Assembly: GCF_004005845.1 (NCBI RefSeq)
Contig: NZ_SADE01000003.1
Span: 620,001-684,000, forward strand
Direction: 5' to 3'
From: Hwanghaeella grinnelliae
Lineage (GTDB): Bacteria; Pseudomonadota; Alphaproteobacteria; UBA8366; Aestuariispiraceae
DNA length: 64,000 bases
Numbering within the stretch: the stretch's first letter is position 1; each line of letters begins with the position of its first letter. Made by a program: the position numbers and the translations under genes. Below the pieces are notes generated by a model. It had not been told where the DNA came from. It did no database searches and saw nothing but the letters and a program-made list of their open reading frames with translations. Below, one piece after another: positions 20,814-29,719 of the stretch.

Positions 20814-20876
20814 TAACGGCGCAGGTTTTCTTTGGCTGCGGCCTCACGAGGTCATGATTTGACCCAAGGTTTTGCA

Positions 20877-21395
20877 ATGCAGATGACACTCCTGCAACGG
20901 CTGGACTTGTACCTGCGGTTCTCTCTGCCGGTTGCCCTGACGATTCTGCTCGCCATTCTGGGTGTTGTTCCCCTGCACGCACCGAGCTACGCGCCAGTCG
21001 CCCCCATGCTTGTCCTCGCGTCCCTTTACTATTGGGCGATCTATCGGCCACAAATGATGCCGTTGATCCTGGTTTTCCTGGTCGGCCTGTTCCACGACAT
21101 ACTGATCGGCGGACCGCTGGGCGTGAATGCCCTGGCCTATCTTGCCGCCTATGGTCTCGTCGCGGGTCAGCGGCGGGTCTTTCTGGGCAAATCGTTCGGT
21201 GTCGTTTGGTGGGGTTTCATGCTGGTTGCCGGTGCGGTGGAAGCGCTGCGCTGGATTCTCATCTCCGCGCTGGGCGGCACGGTTCTCGATCCCCTGCCCG
21301 GCTTTTTCACCTATGTCTCTTCGGTCGGTGTTTATCCATTGTTGTCCCTGCTCTTCTCGTCAGTGCACAAACTGATCCCCATGCCGGAGCACTGA
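20877..21395 (+). CDS. mreD: Rod-shape determining protein MreD
   Basis: A 172-residue polytopic inner-membrane protein of the elongasome with about five hydrophobic helices and the family-typical loop GLFHDILIGGPLGVNALAYL. I use the ATG at 20877 (AAGG seven bases upstream); an upstream in-frame start adds a hydrophilic tail only. It ends four bases before mrdA. Confidence 0.9.
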   Translation: MQMTLLQRLDLYLRFSLPVALTILLAILGVVPLHAPSYAPVAPMLVLASLYYWAIYRPQMMPLILVFLVGLFHDILIGGPLGVNALAYLAAYGLVAGQRRVFLGKSFGVVWWGFMLVAGAVEALRWILISALGGTVLDPLPGFFTYVSSVGVYPLLSLLFSSVHKLIPMPEH

Positions 21396-21399
21396 CGTC

Positions 21400-23292
21400 A
21401 TGAAGCCGGAACGCACCCGTTCGAAAACATTTACCCGGCGCGCCGCCCTGCTTACCGGTGCGAAGATGGCTTTACTGGGCGGCCTGACAGCGCGGATGTA
21501 TTACCTGCAAGTCGTTGAATCCGAGCGCTATAAAATGCTGGCGGAAGACAACCGGATAAATTTCCGGCTTCTGGCGCCGCCGCGCGGCTTCATCGTCGAT
21601 CGCAACGGCGACTATCTGGCCATCAATATCCAGAATTATCAGGTCACCCTCGTGCGCGAACAGGCCAAGGATGTCGAGGAAGTCCTCGCCAGATTGGCCC
21701 AGGTCATTGACTTGGAAGAACATGAAATTGCGAAAGTCCTGCGGGAAACTCAGCGTCGCCGCAGCTTCGTGCCGATCACCGTCCGCGATAATCTGACCTG
21801 GGAAGAAGTAAGCCGCATCGGCGTCAACGCACCGGACCTGCCCGGCATCAGCATTGATGTCGGCCAATCGCGCCACTACCCCTATGGGCCGGATATGGCG
21901 CATGTGGTCGGCTATGTTTCATCGGTTTCTCAAGAAGATCTCTCCGGCGATCCGTTGCTGGAACTGCCTGGCTTCCGGATCGGCAAGAACGGGATCGAAA
22001 AGCGCTATGATCTGGCGCTGCGCGGACAGGGCGGCACCAGTCAGGTGGAGGTCAACGCACTTGGCCGCGTAATCAAGGAAATCGATCGGCAGGAGGGGCA
22101 ACCCGGCCGAGAGTTGAAACTGACCCTGGACATGCGCCTGCAGCAGATGATCGCCGAACGGATCAAGGATGAAAAATCCGCGGCCGTCGTGGTGATGGAC
22201 GCCAAGACCGGGGCCGTGCGGGCGCTTACCTCCATTCCCGCCTATGACCCGAATACGTTCAGCGAAGGGCTCAGCACCAAGCAGTGGAACGACTTGGTCA
22301 ACAATCCGTATTCCCCGCTGACCAACAAGGCGGTCGCCGGGCAATATGCCCCTGGATCCACCTTCAAGGCCGCAGTCGCCCTGGCGGCACTGGAAAACGG
22401 CATTTCGCCGGATCATAGTGTTTTCTGCCCCGGCCACATGCGGCTGGGGGACCGCCGGTTCCATTGCTGGAAACGGTATGGCCACGGCCATATGGAACTG
22501 GTCGACGCCCTGCGGGAATCTTGCGACGTCTGGTTCTATGACGTCGCCCGCCGGATCGGCGTCGACGCGATTGCAAAGGCGGCCAACAAGCTGGGCCTGG
22601 GCGCACCAACCGGCATCGATCTATTGGGCGAACGGGGCGGCTTGATCCCCACCAAACAATGGAAACGGGACAAGCGGGGCCAGCCCTGGCATGCCGGCGA
22701 AACGCTGATCGTTGGGATCGGACAGGGTTATGTTCTGACCACACCGCTGCAACTTGCCGTCATGACCGCGCGGATCGTCAATGGCGGGAAAGCCGTGTCC
22801 CCCTTCCTTTCCGTTGATCAGATCGACGGCAGGGACGCGCATGAGCGGACGGAACAGGAAATACCGTCCTTGAACATCAATCCGGACCATTTGCGGATCA
22901 TCATGCAAGGGATGGACGAGGTGGTGAACAGCCCGCGGGGTACAGCCCGCCGATCAGCTATCAAGGAACCTGACAGGGCGATGGGGGGCAAGACCGGAAC
23001 GGCCCAGGTTCGCCGCATCAGCAAGGCAGAACGCGATACAGGTGTTCGAAAATCGGAAGAAATGGAATGGCGCCTGCGGGACCATGCCCTGTTTGTCGGA
23101 TATGCCCCGGTTCACGACCCCCGTTTCGTCGTGTCCGTTATCGTGGAACACGGCGGCGGTGGTTCTAGCGTAGCGGCGCCGATTGCAAGCGACGTATTGA
23201 AAGAAACCCAACGTCTTTTCTTCGATGAAGATGAAAATGCCGTCACGCCCACTGAAACCGGTGAGAACGACGCGAACCGGAGGACCGGCTGA
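21400..23292 (+). CDS. mrdA: Penicillin-binding protein 2 (elongasome transpeptidase)
   Basis: A 630-residue monofunctional class B PBP that crosslinks peptidoglycan during elongation. The N-terminal membrane anchor lies at about 18-35. The pedestal domain holds RGFIVDRNGDYLA and VVGYVS. The transpeptidase domain has the active-site SxxK as PGSTFKAA, the second motif SCD in RESCDVWFYD and the third motif GKTGTAQ. The TGA overlaps the rodA ATG by one base, which indicates coupling of the two partner proteins. Confidence 0.96.
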   Translation: MKPERTRSKTFTRRAALLTGAKMALLGGLTARMYYLQVVESERYKMLAEDNRINFRLLAPPRGFIVDRNGDYLAINIQNYQVTLVREQAKDVEEVLARLAQVIDLEEHEIAKVLRETQRRRSFVPITVRDNLTWEEVSRIGVNAPDLPGISIDVGQSRHYPYGPDMAHVVGYVSSVSQEDLSGDPLLELPGFRIGKNGIEKRYDLALRGQGGTSQVEVNALGRVIKEIDRQEGQPGRELKLTLDMRLQQMIAERIKDEKSAAVVVMDAKTGAVRALTSIPAYDPNTFSEGLSTKQWNDLVNNPYSPLTNKAVAGQYAPGSTFKAAVALAALENGISPDHSVFCPGHMRLGDRRFHCWKRYGHGHMELVDALRESCDVWFYDVARRIGVDAIAKAANKLGLGAPTGIDLLGERGGLIPTKQWKRDKRGQPWHAGETLIVGIGQGYVLTTPLQLAVMTARIVNGGKAVSPFLSVDQIDGRDAHERTEQEIPSLNINPDHLRIIMQGMDEVVNSPRGTARRSAIKEPDRAMGGKTGTAQVRRISKAERDTGVRKSEEMEWRLRDHALFVGYAPVHDPRFVVSVIVEHGGGGSSVAAPIASDVLKETQRLFFDEDENAVTPTETGENDANRRTG

Positions 23293-24446
23293 TGCGGTCA
23301 GGTATGAGCGAATTCGGCGTTCCCGAACTGACGTTGCAGCAGAAGGTTTTTCAGATCAATTGGCTGTTGGTGCTGCTCGTCACCAGCATTGCCTGCATCG
23401 GTTTCGCTATGTTGTATTCCGCGGCCAATGGCAGTTGGTCGCCTTGGGCGATCCGGCAGGCTTCAATCTTTGGCGGCGGCGTGGTGCTGATGCTGTTTAT
23501 TGCGCTCGTCGATATACGCCTGTGGCTGCGCTACGCCTATGTGCTTTATTTCCTCGCCCTGCTCGCCTTGGTCGCTGTAGAACTCTTTGGTGAAGAAAGA
23601 AAAGGCGCACAGCGTTGGATCAGCCTTTGGGTGCTCGACCTGCAGCCGTCCGAACCGATGAAAATCATGCTCGTGCTGGCCCTGGCGCGATACTTCCACG
23701 GGATTTCAATTGAGGACATCGGCCGGCCCACCGTCTTAATCGTTCCCCTATTGCTCGTTGCCGCGCCGGCCCTGCTCATACTGCGTCAGCCAGACCTCGG
23801 CACCACCGTGATGCTGATCGCCGGCGGGGGCATCATGTTCTATCTCGCCGGTGTTCGGATTTGGAAATTCCTGGCCGTCATTGCATCGGTCCTGGCCGCC
23901 GTCCCATTCTTGTGGAGTTCGCTTCACGACTATCAAAAACAACGGGTTTTCACATTCCTGGACCCTGAACGGGACCCACTCGGTGCCGGCTACAACATCA
24001 TGCAGTCCAAAATCGCCATCGGATCCGGCGGATTTTCCGGCAAAGGTTTTCTACAGGGCACGCAAAGCCATCTGAACTTCTTGCCCGAGAAACAGACAGA
24101 TTTCATCTTTACTATGCTGACCGAAGAATTCGGATTGATGGGCGGCGGGATCGTCCTCGCGCTTTATGGCGCGATCATGCTCTACGGTCTGATCATCGCC
24201 ATGCGGGCGCGCACGCAATTCAGCCGGCTGCTGGCGATGGGCGTTGTTTCGACCTTGGCGCTCTATGTCTTCGTCAATGTTTCCATGGTGCTCGGCTTGA
24301 TCCCGGTTGTCGGCGCGCCCTTGCCGCTGATTTCTTTCGGCGGAACGGCCATGCTGACGGTGATGATCGGTTTCGGTTGGCTGATGAATGTGTATATCCA
24401 TCGGGAAACACGGATCGGCCGGCGCTGGGACGAATCCGCGCCCTAG
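23292..24446 (+). CDS. rodA: RodA, SEDS peptidoglycan glycosyltransferase
   Basis: A 384-residue SEDS-family protein that polymerises lipid II in the elongasome together with PBP2. It has about ten transmembrane helices and the family signatures GAQRWISLWVLDLQPSE, LRQPDLGTTVM, GTQSHLNFLPEKQTDFIFTMLTEEFG with the essential Asp in the large loop, and GAPLPLISFGGTAMLT near the end. It is the last gene of the operon. Confidence 0.96.
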   Translation: MRSGMSEFGVPELTLQQKVFQINWLLVLLVTSIACIGFAMLYSAANGSWSPWAIRQASIFGGGVVLMLFIALVDIRLWLRYAYVLYFLALLALVAVELFGEERKGAQRWISLWVLDLQPSEPMKIMLVLALARYFHGISIEDIGRPTVLIVPLLLVAAPALLILRQPDLGTTVMLIAGGGIMFYLAGVRIWKFLAVIASVLAAVPFLWSSLHDYQKQRVFTFLDPERDPLGAGYNIMQSKIAIGSGGFSGKGFLQGTQSHLNFLPEKQTDFIFTMLTEEFGLMGGGIVLALYGAIMLYGLIIAMRARTQFSRLLAMGVVSTLALYVFVNVSMVLGLIPVVGAPLPLISFGGTAMLTVMIGFGWLMNVYIHRETRIGRRWDESAP

Positions 24447-24538
24447 CTTCCTCGTATTACGGGTCGGCGATGTCAGAGCCCGAAATACCGCCAGATGCCC
24501 CGACCAAGCGATAGCGCCGGCAGAGCATGAATACAGGC

Positions 24539-24567
24539 TTGGCAAGCCAAACCGCATTTGGTATTAC
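24539..24567 (+). promoter_or_regulatory. Probable promoter of the tRNA-Lys gene
   Basis: TTGGCA at 24539-24544 and TATTAC at 24562-24567 are spaced by 17 bases. A transcript would begin near 24574, about 56 bases before the mature tRNA, leaving a short 5' leader for RNase P. Confidence 0.45.
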
Positions 24568-24629
24568 CCGCGCCTGCCCGGAACGGCTTTATCAAAAGCC
24601 GCCCTCCGGGCCTTTGCCGCCAAGGCAAT

Positions 24630-24705
<76 letters not shown>

Positions 24706-24981
24706 ACAACCAAATGGCCCAACCCGGACATTTAGGTTACGGAACGCCCCTAAGACAGGGGTAACGCACGCCCGCAAAAGGGTGCGCCGATTGTCCGAAA
24801 AGTTCTCTGTTCCAAATCGATTTTTCCCAAATCGTAGAGTACGAAGATGACGAGACATATCCTCTCGTCGACTTCCTAGAATCCTACTCTCTGCACTGCC
24901 ACCACTGTGGAGGAGGCTCTTCTTTCAATACATTCAGATGTGGCCGCAAACGGTGCGCATGAGGGCGGTGAAAAGAGAGCT

Positions 24982-26823
24982 TCACGGTTCCTTGAAACTG
25001 TTGTCCAAGGCGCGCGCGATCGGATAGACGAAGTAAGAGATCACCTTGCGTTTGCCGACGGTGATCTCGGCCGTTCCCGTCATGCCTGGAATCAATCGGA
25101 AATTCGCGGGCACGCTGCGTAAATCATGGTCGGTGATCTCAACCTTGGTCCGGTAGGTGGGTTCGGATTTTCCATCCTCGGCCTTGACCGTGTCCTCGCT
25201 GATCAAAAGGACCGTTCCTTGAAGGCTGCCGAATTTTTGGAAAGGCAAAGCGTCCAACTTTATCCGCACCGGATCGCCAACCTTAATCTGGCCGACGTCT
25301 TTCGGCGCAACACTCGCTTCCATCTGCAACTCGACATCCAATGGCACGATCGTAAAGAAAGGTTCGGCCTGCTGCACCACGGACCCGGCAGAGCGATCCG
25401 CAATGTCCAACACGATTCCACGGGCGGGCGCCGTCAGTGAAACAAGACTTTCGCGCCGTTCGGACTTCTTCAGTCTCTCTTCCATCTCCTGACGTTGACG
25501 ACGTGTCGCGGCAAGTTGTTGCGCGATCTGGGATCGATGGTTGCTGGTATAGGCTTCACGGTCCTGCCGTGCGGCTTCCCGTTCATGAATGAGGCGCTGA
25601 CGAACGCTCAACAGGCGGCGCTGCTCGCGCTCGACGGACAATCGCTGATTCTTGGCCACCAGGAACTGAACGCGCGACCCATATCCGTCGTTCATCAGCT
25701 TGATGCGCATGCCTTCGATCTCTCTCAGCACCTCAACCTGCTCAGCCATGTCTGCCGCGTCCTGCCGGTTGATGACGAGGTCCGCCTCAAGCTGGGAAAT
25801 TCGTTCGTTCCAGGATGACAGGGTCGCGACATATTCGGCGCGCCGCCGGTCGAAAATCTCCCTCTGCAAAAGATCAATCGCTGGAACGGGTGAAAAACTT
25901 TCCGGATCGCTTGCGGCAAGCTCCGCGGTCAACCGCCGCTCCTCAGCCGCAATGCTGATCAGGCTGGATCGGCTTGCCTGGAGGTCTGCTTCAGCAAAAG
26001 TCGCATCCAAAGTCGCCAACAACTGCCCTTCTTCGACGATGTCCCCTTCCTTCACCTCGATACCCAGGACCACCGCGGTTTCGACCGGCTGAACCAGGAT
26101 ATTGGGAACGGCCGGCGCGACCCGGCCCGGGGCGATGACCGCCGTATCAATTTCCGCAAAGGAAGCCCAGGTGAGTACCGAGAGAAAGAACCCGACGATC
26201 AGATACAAAGTGACCTTGGCGATCATCGGAAAACGGCTTTGTTCCAGTTCCACGGCATCCGGTCGGAACTCGGACAAATCGTCGGACGAGGAAAAGAACC
26301 GGCGCATCGCACCGATAGGCGAGAGCCGTTTTCGCAGGGGAGTGGGTGTCTCCCCCATATCACCGCCGCGCACCTTGTTCTCCAACTGGGATTTCAAGAA
26401 ATACTGATGCGCCATTCGGTCATTGGTTTCCCGCAAATTGCCGATCAGGCGATTCACGAGGTCGAGGGCGAATTGCGGGTCCTGTTCCATCCGGGCCAGG
26501 AATTCGGAAACGGCAAACCGCTCCACCACGACATCCGTTTCCGCGTAAGCGGAGGCACTGCGCGGCTTCCCGTCAATGATTCCCATTTCGCCGAACAATT
26601 CGCCCGCGTGGATGCGGCGCAGATGAACCTCGCCTTTCCCGGTATCCTTCGTCAGCCAGACCGTGCCGGAACGGATCAGATAGGCGACGTCGCTGTCCTC
26701 GCCTTCGAAGAAAAGATACTCTCCGGCGCCGAAGTGAACGCTGTTGTCCTTGCGTGGTCCTTGGACAGGTTGCAGATTGCCGCCTAGCGGGGTGATCTTC
26801 GCGGCGGGTTGTGTCGATGCCAT
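24982..26823 (-). CDS. HlyD-type secretion adaptor with N-terminal cyclic-nucleotide-binding domain
   Basis: A 613-residue fusion. Residues ~30-140 form a Crp-like cyclic-nucleotide-binding domain (FGAGEYLFFEGEDSDVAYLI) with a phosphate-binding cassette at about 74-91 (GELFGEMGIIDGKPRSAS) that keeps the Gly-Glu and Arg-Ser residues. A ~60-residue linker leads to one membrane helix at about 201-222. The remainder is a HlyD-type periplasmic adaptor: a lipoyl half (GIEVKEGDIVEEGQLLATLD), a long coiled-coil hairpin at ~285-450, the second lipoyl half, and a beta-barrel ending PGMTGTAEITVGKRKVISYFVYPI. The start is the ATG at 26821-26823, five bases after the ABC exporter stop. The cytosolic sensor could gate secretion; that is inference. 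Confidence 0.9.
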   Translation of the reverse strand: MASTQPAAKITPLGGNLQPVQGPRKDNSVHFGAGEYLFFEGEDSDVAYLIRSGTVWLTKDTGKGEVHLRRIHAGELFGEMGIIDGKPRSASAYAETDVVVERFAVSEFLARMEQDPQFALDLVNRLIGNLRETNDRMAHQYFLKSQLENKVRGGDMGETPTPLRKRLSPIGAMRRFFSSSDDLSEFRPDAVELEQSRFPMIAKVTLYLIVGFFLSVLTWASFAEIDTAVIAPGRVAPAVPNILVQPVETAVVLGIEVKEGDIVEEGQLLATLDATFAEADLQASRSSLISIAAEERRLTAELAASDPESFSPVPAIDLLQREIFDRRRAEYVATLSSWNERISQLEADLVINRQDAADMAEQVEVLREIEGMRIKLMNDGYGSRVQFLVAKNQRLSVEREQRRLLSVRQRLIHEREAARQDREAYTSNHRSQIAQQLAATRRQRQEMEERLKKSERRESLVSLTAPARGIVLDIADRSAGSVVQQAEPFFTIVPLDVELQMEASVAPKDVGQIKVGDPVRIKLDALPFQKFGSLQGTVLLISEDTVKAEDGKSEPTYRTKVEITDHDLRSVPANFRLIPGMTGTAEITVGKRKVISYFVYPIARALDNSFKEP

Positions 26824-26828
26824 ACCGC

Positions 26829-28973
26829 CTACTCCGCCGCCTGGTGGCGGTGGTAATCCACACTCTGCTGCTGCCAAAGGTGTCGGTACAGATCACAACC
26901 GGCCAGCAGATCTTCATGCGTCCCCGCACCCACGATCCTCCCTTCATCAACGACAATGATCTTGTCCATATTCATAAGGGCGGAAAGACGGTGGGATACG
27001 GTGATTACCGTTCGTCCCTCGGCAATACGGGCCATGTTCGCTTGAACGATGGCCTCGCTCTCCGGGTCCAGGGCGCTGGTTGCTTCGTCGAGGATCAAGA
27101 TACGCGGTTGCTTCAGTAGGGCCCGGGCAATGGCCAGCCGCTGCTTCTGGCCGCCGGAAAGGTTGGTCGCGCCCTCTTCCAGCGGCGTATCGTAGCCCTG
27201 CGGCAAGCGTTGAATGAATTCGTCGGCGCCGGCGAGACGCGCGGCAGCGACAATTTCAAAGAAGCTAGCCTCTGGACGGGTCGCGGCGATGTTCTCCTTG
27301 ACTGTCCCTTTGAACAGGAAGCTTTCCTGCAGCACGACCCCGGTATTCATCCGAAGATGTGCCAAATCAATTTCGCGCATGTCGGTACCGTCGATACAGA
27401 TCATCCCAGTCTGCGGCGCGTAGAGCCCCTGCAACAGACGGATCATGGTGCTCTTACCCGAGCCCGACCTGCCGACGACACCAAGCGACTGATCCACGGA
27501 CAATGTGAAGGAAACCCGGTCCAATGCGGGGGCGGCGGAATTGGGATACTTGAACCCGACCTCTTCGAAATCGATGCGGCCGTCGATTTCCGGGGTCAGT
27601 CCGCCGGACTTCGACTGCTCGGGGTTCTGGTTCATGACCTGACCGAGCATCCGGACGGAGAGAGCCGCCTGCTGATATTCATTTATCAAACCGACGGCAG
27701 CAATCAACGGACCGCTGACGCGCTGGGCCAGCATGTTGAAGGCAATGATCGCGCCAATCGTAAGGTCGCCCTGGAACACAAGCTGAACACCTACGAAAAG
27801 GATCGCGATCGACATCAAGGTTCCGAGGTATTTGGTAATGCCGCTGACCAATTGCGACAGCCTGCCGACGCCGATATGCATGGCAATGGTCCGCGCGGCG
27901 CGGCGATCCCATTCCGCACGACGGACCGGTTCAATCGCCAAGGCCTTGACGGTTTCCATCCCCGCGATCGTCTCTACAAGCATCGATTGGCGATCGCCTT
28001 CCGCCCTGTAGAGCGCCGATAGCCGGTCCTTGTAGCTGCCTTTGATCAGGAAACTGATGCCGGCGATCAATCCGGAAAACCCCAGAACGACCATGGTCAG
28101 GGCCGGGGAATAGAAGGTAAGGATCGGTATGTAGACCAGAAGCGCCAGACAATCGAGGAAGGTCAGAAACAGCCGACCAGTGAGGAATTCGCGCACCGTC
28201 GAGGTCTGCTGCATGTGTTTGGTCAGCGCCCCGGCGGAGGTCTTGCGAAAGAAATCGATCGGCAGCGATAACAGTTTTCCGAAGGTTCGTGTCGAAATGC
28301 GAATATCGATCTTGCTGGTTGCGTGAAGCAACAGCATGCCCCGCAGATACTCGATCACGGCGTTGAAGGTCACAGCCGCCACCACGGCGACGGCCAGAAC
28401 ATAAAGCGTGTCCAAGCTGTGATTGCCAATGACCTTGTCGAACGTGATCTGGAAGAAGATCGGCTGCGACAATGCAAAGAGATGCAGCAGCAAAGCGACG
28501 AAACCGACTTCCAGGAATACCGACTTGTGGCGCAGCATCTCCGGAATGAACCAGCGGAACCCGAAGGGCTGGTCCTCCTCGGTCAAACGCGCAGCCTGTT
28601 TCAGGAAAATAACCTGTCCGAGCCAGGCGTTTTCCAGTGTCATCTGATCGATGGGAATGACCTGGCCGGATTCCGCCAACGGATCGATGATCCTCACAAC
28701 AGGGTCATCACCGGACGCGTCATAGCCGGCCAGGATAACCCATTTGCCGTTCGTAAGTGGGCAGAGAACAGGATACGCGTCCCCGATATCCGCAAGGTTT
28801 CGCCACGACACGGACCGGAGACGGCCTTTCAATCCCAGGTCCTGGGCGATGCGAAGCAGTCTTTCGGGGGCAGGTTCCTCCGTCAGGGCGAAGTCATGCG
28901 TCAATCGTTCCGGCGTGACGTCTACGCCATGCCGCCGGGCCAGAAGCGCAAGGCATTGGATGGCCGTCTGCAG
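26829..28973 (-). CDS. HlyB-type type I secretion ABC exporter with C39-like domain
   Basis: An inner-membrane ABC exporter of 714 residues if started at the CTG at 28971-28973. The N-terminal C39-peptidase-like domain begins LQTAIQCLALLARRHGVDV and lacks the catalytic Cys, as in HlyB, so it should bind rather than cut substrate. Six membrane helices follow at about 150-430, then the ATPase: GRSGSGKST near 510, LSGGQKQRLAIARAL, ILILDEATSALD and a switch His (VSHRL). No ATG, GTG or TTG exists in frame upstream of the domain start; the CTG has GGAGG exactly seven bases before it. A TTG at 28902-28904 would remove the first helix of the C39-like domain. It lies between the small paralogues and the adaptor gene. 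Confidence 0.9.
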   Translation of the reverse strand: MQTAIQCLALLARRHGVDVTPERLTHDFALTEEPAPERLLRIAQDLGLKGRLRSVSWRNLADIGDAYPVLCPLTNGKWVILAGYDASGDDPVVRIIDPLAESGQVIPIDQMTLENAWLGQVIFLKQAARLTEEDQPFGFRWFIPEMLRHKSVFLEVGFVALLLHLFALSQPIFFQITFDKVIGNHSLDTLYVLAVAVVAAVTFNAVIEYLRGMLLLHATSKIDIRISTRTFGKLLSLPIDFFRKTSAGALTKHMQQTSTVREFLTGRLFLTFLDCLALLVYIPILTFYSPALTMVVLGFSGLIAGISFLIKGSYKDRLSALYRAEGDRQSMLVETIAGMETVKALAIEPVRRAEWDRRAARTIAMHIGVGRLSQLVSGITKYLGTLMSIAILFVGVQLVFQGDLTIGAIIAFNMLAQRVSGPLIAAVGLINEYQQAALSVRMLGQVMNQNPEQSKSGGLTPEIDGRIDFEEVGFKYPNSAAPALDRVSFTLSVDQSLGVVGRSGSGKSTMIRLLQGLYAPQTGMICIDGTDMREIDLAHLRMNTGVVLQESFLFKGTVKENIAATRPEASFFEIVAAARLAGADEFIQRLPQGYDTPLEEGATNLSGGQKQRLAIARALLKQPRILILDEATSALDPESEAIVQANMARIAEGRTVITVSHRLSALMNMDKIIVVDEGRIVGAGTHEDLLAGCDLYRHLWQQQSVDYHRHQAAE

Positions 28974-29035
28974 TTTGTCGCCTCCCCCTCCGAGAAAAAC
29001 CGGCCGGCACGTTTCCGCACAAGCCGGCTGACAGG

Positions 29036-29284
29036 TTATTCAGCGGCCTGTTGTTCCGTCCGCGAGATCAGCCCCTTTTCCTCCATACCTTGCAACGTCT
29101 GGCTTAGGGCTCCGACAAGACGCATGAAGGCCCGGGGACTCATGACAAGCTGTTCGACAAATTCAGGCACCGGATTCCCTTCCTTGTCGCGGGTGGTCGG
29201 CGACATGGCGAGCAGGTCCATGCGAATGACGCCTTCGGACAAGCGGACTTCGCCAACACCGTCGATAAAGGTTTGATTAGCCAT
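29036..29284 (-). CDS. Small secretion-locus protein A, unknown family
   Basis: An 82-residue protein I cannot assign to a family. It begins with ANQTFIDGVGEVRLSEGVIRMDLLAMSP, contains a charged turn (RDKEGNP), and ends in a helical half (EFVEQLVMSPRAFMRLVGALSQTL and QGMEEKG). It has no signal peptide or membrane helix, so it is cytoplasmic unless secreted by the neighbouring exporter. By hand alignment about 38 of 67 positions match the next gene, so the pair arose by duplication. The layout (beta strands, then an EFV helix, then MSP and a helix ending in EEKG) recalls DUF3467-type proteins, but that is only an impression. It has a ribosome site (GGAG). Confidence 0.8.
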   Translation of the reverse strand: MANQTFIDGVGEVRLSEGVIRMDLLAMSPTTRDKEGNPVPEFVEQLVMSPRAFMRLVGALSQTLQGMEEKGLISRTEQQAAE

Positions 29285-29327
29285 GGTTCACTCCGTTCGT
29301 TTGGTTGTTCTCGTAAATAGGACGGGC

Positions 29328-29690
29328 TTAGAAGTTTGGTGAGCCGGACAAGACCTTGCGCTTTGGTCGGTCCTGCACGTCCGGGTCCGCAGGCTTCACG
29401 GCCAGATCCGCAGTCGTCGCGACACCGGGATCGACTTCGTCCCTGTGACCGTCAATATCCTGTGTGAAATAGCCCTTGTCCTGCATCGCCTTCATCGTAT
29501 TGCGCATGGTTTTCACCATGCGGATGAAACCGACCGGGGTCATGACGAGCTGCTGCACGAATTCCGTCGTCGGCACCCCATCTTCGTTCCTTAGCGTCGG
29601 GGACATGGCCAGCAGATCCATCCGGATCGCACCGTCCTGCATTCGGGTTTCCCCGACCCCATCGATAAAAATACGTTTATCCTTTGCCAT
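29328..29690 (-). CDS. Small secretion-locus protein B, paralogue of A
   Basis: A 120-residue protein sharing FIDGVGE, IRMDLLAMSPT, EFVQQLVMTP and the terminal KG region with the preceding small protein, plus a ~40-residue hydrophilic C-terminal tail rich in Asp, Pro and Lys (VKPADPDVQDRPKRK). It has no export signal. I start at the ATG at 29688-29690 because AGGGG is six bases upstream; a GTG one codon earlier is too close to that site. The gene lies 29 bases after the giant repeat protein, which suggests a chaperone, secretion-timing or immunity-like role for that protein; none of these is established. Confidence 0.8.
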   Translation of the reverse strand: MAKDKRIFIDGVGETRMQDGAIRMDLLAMSPTLRNEDGVPTTEFVQQLVMTPVGFIRMVKTMRNTMKAMQDKGYFTQDIDGHRDEVDPGVATTADLAVKPADPDVQDRPKRKVLSGSPNF

Positions 29691-29719
29691 CACGTACCCC
29701 TGGTATTGTGCATCGCCCG

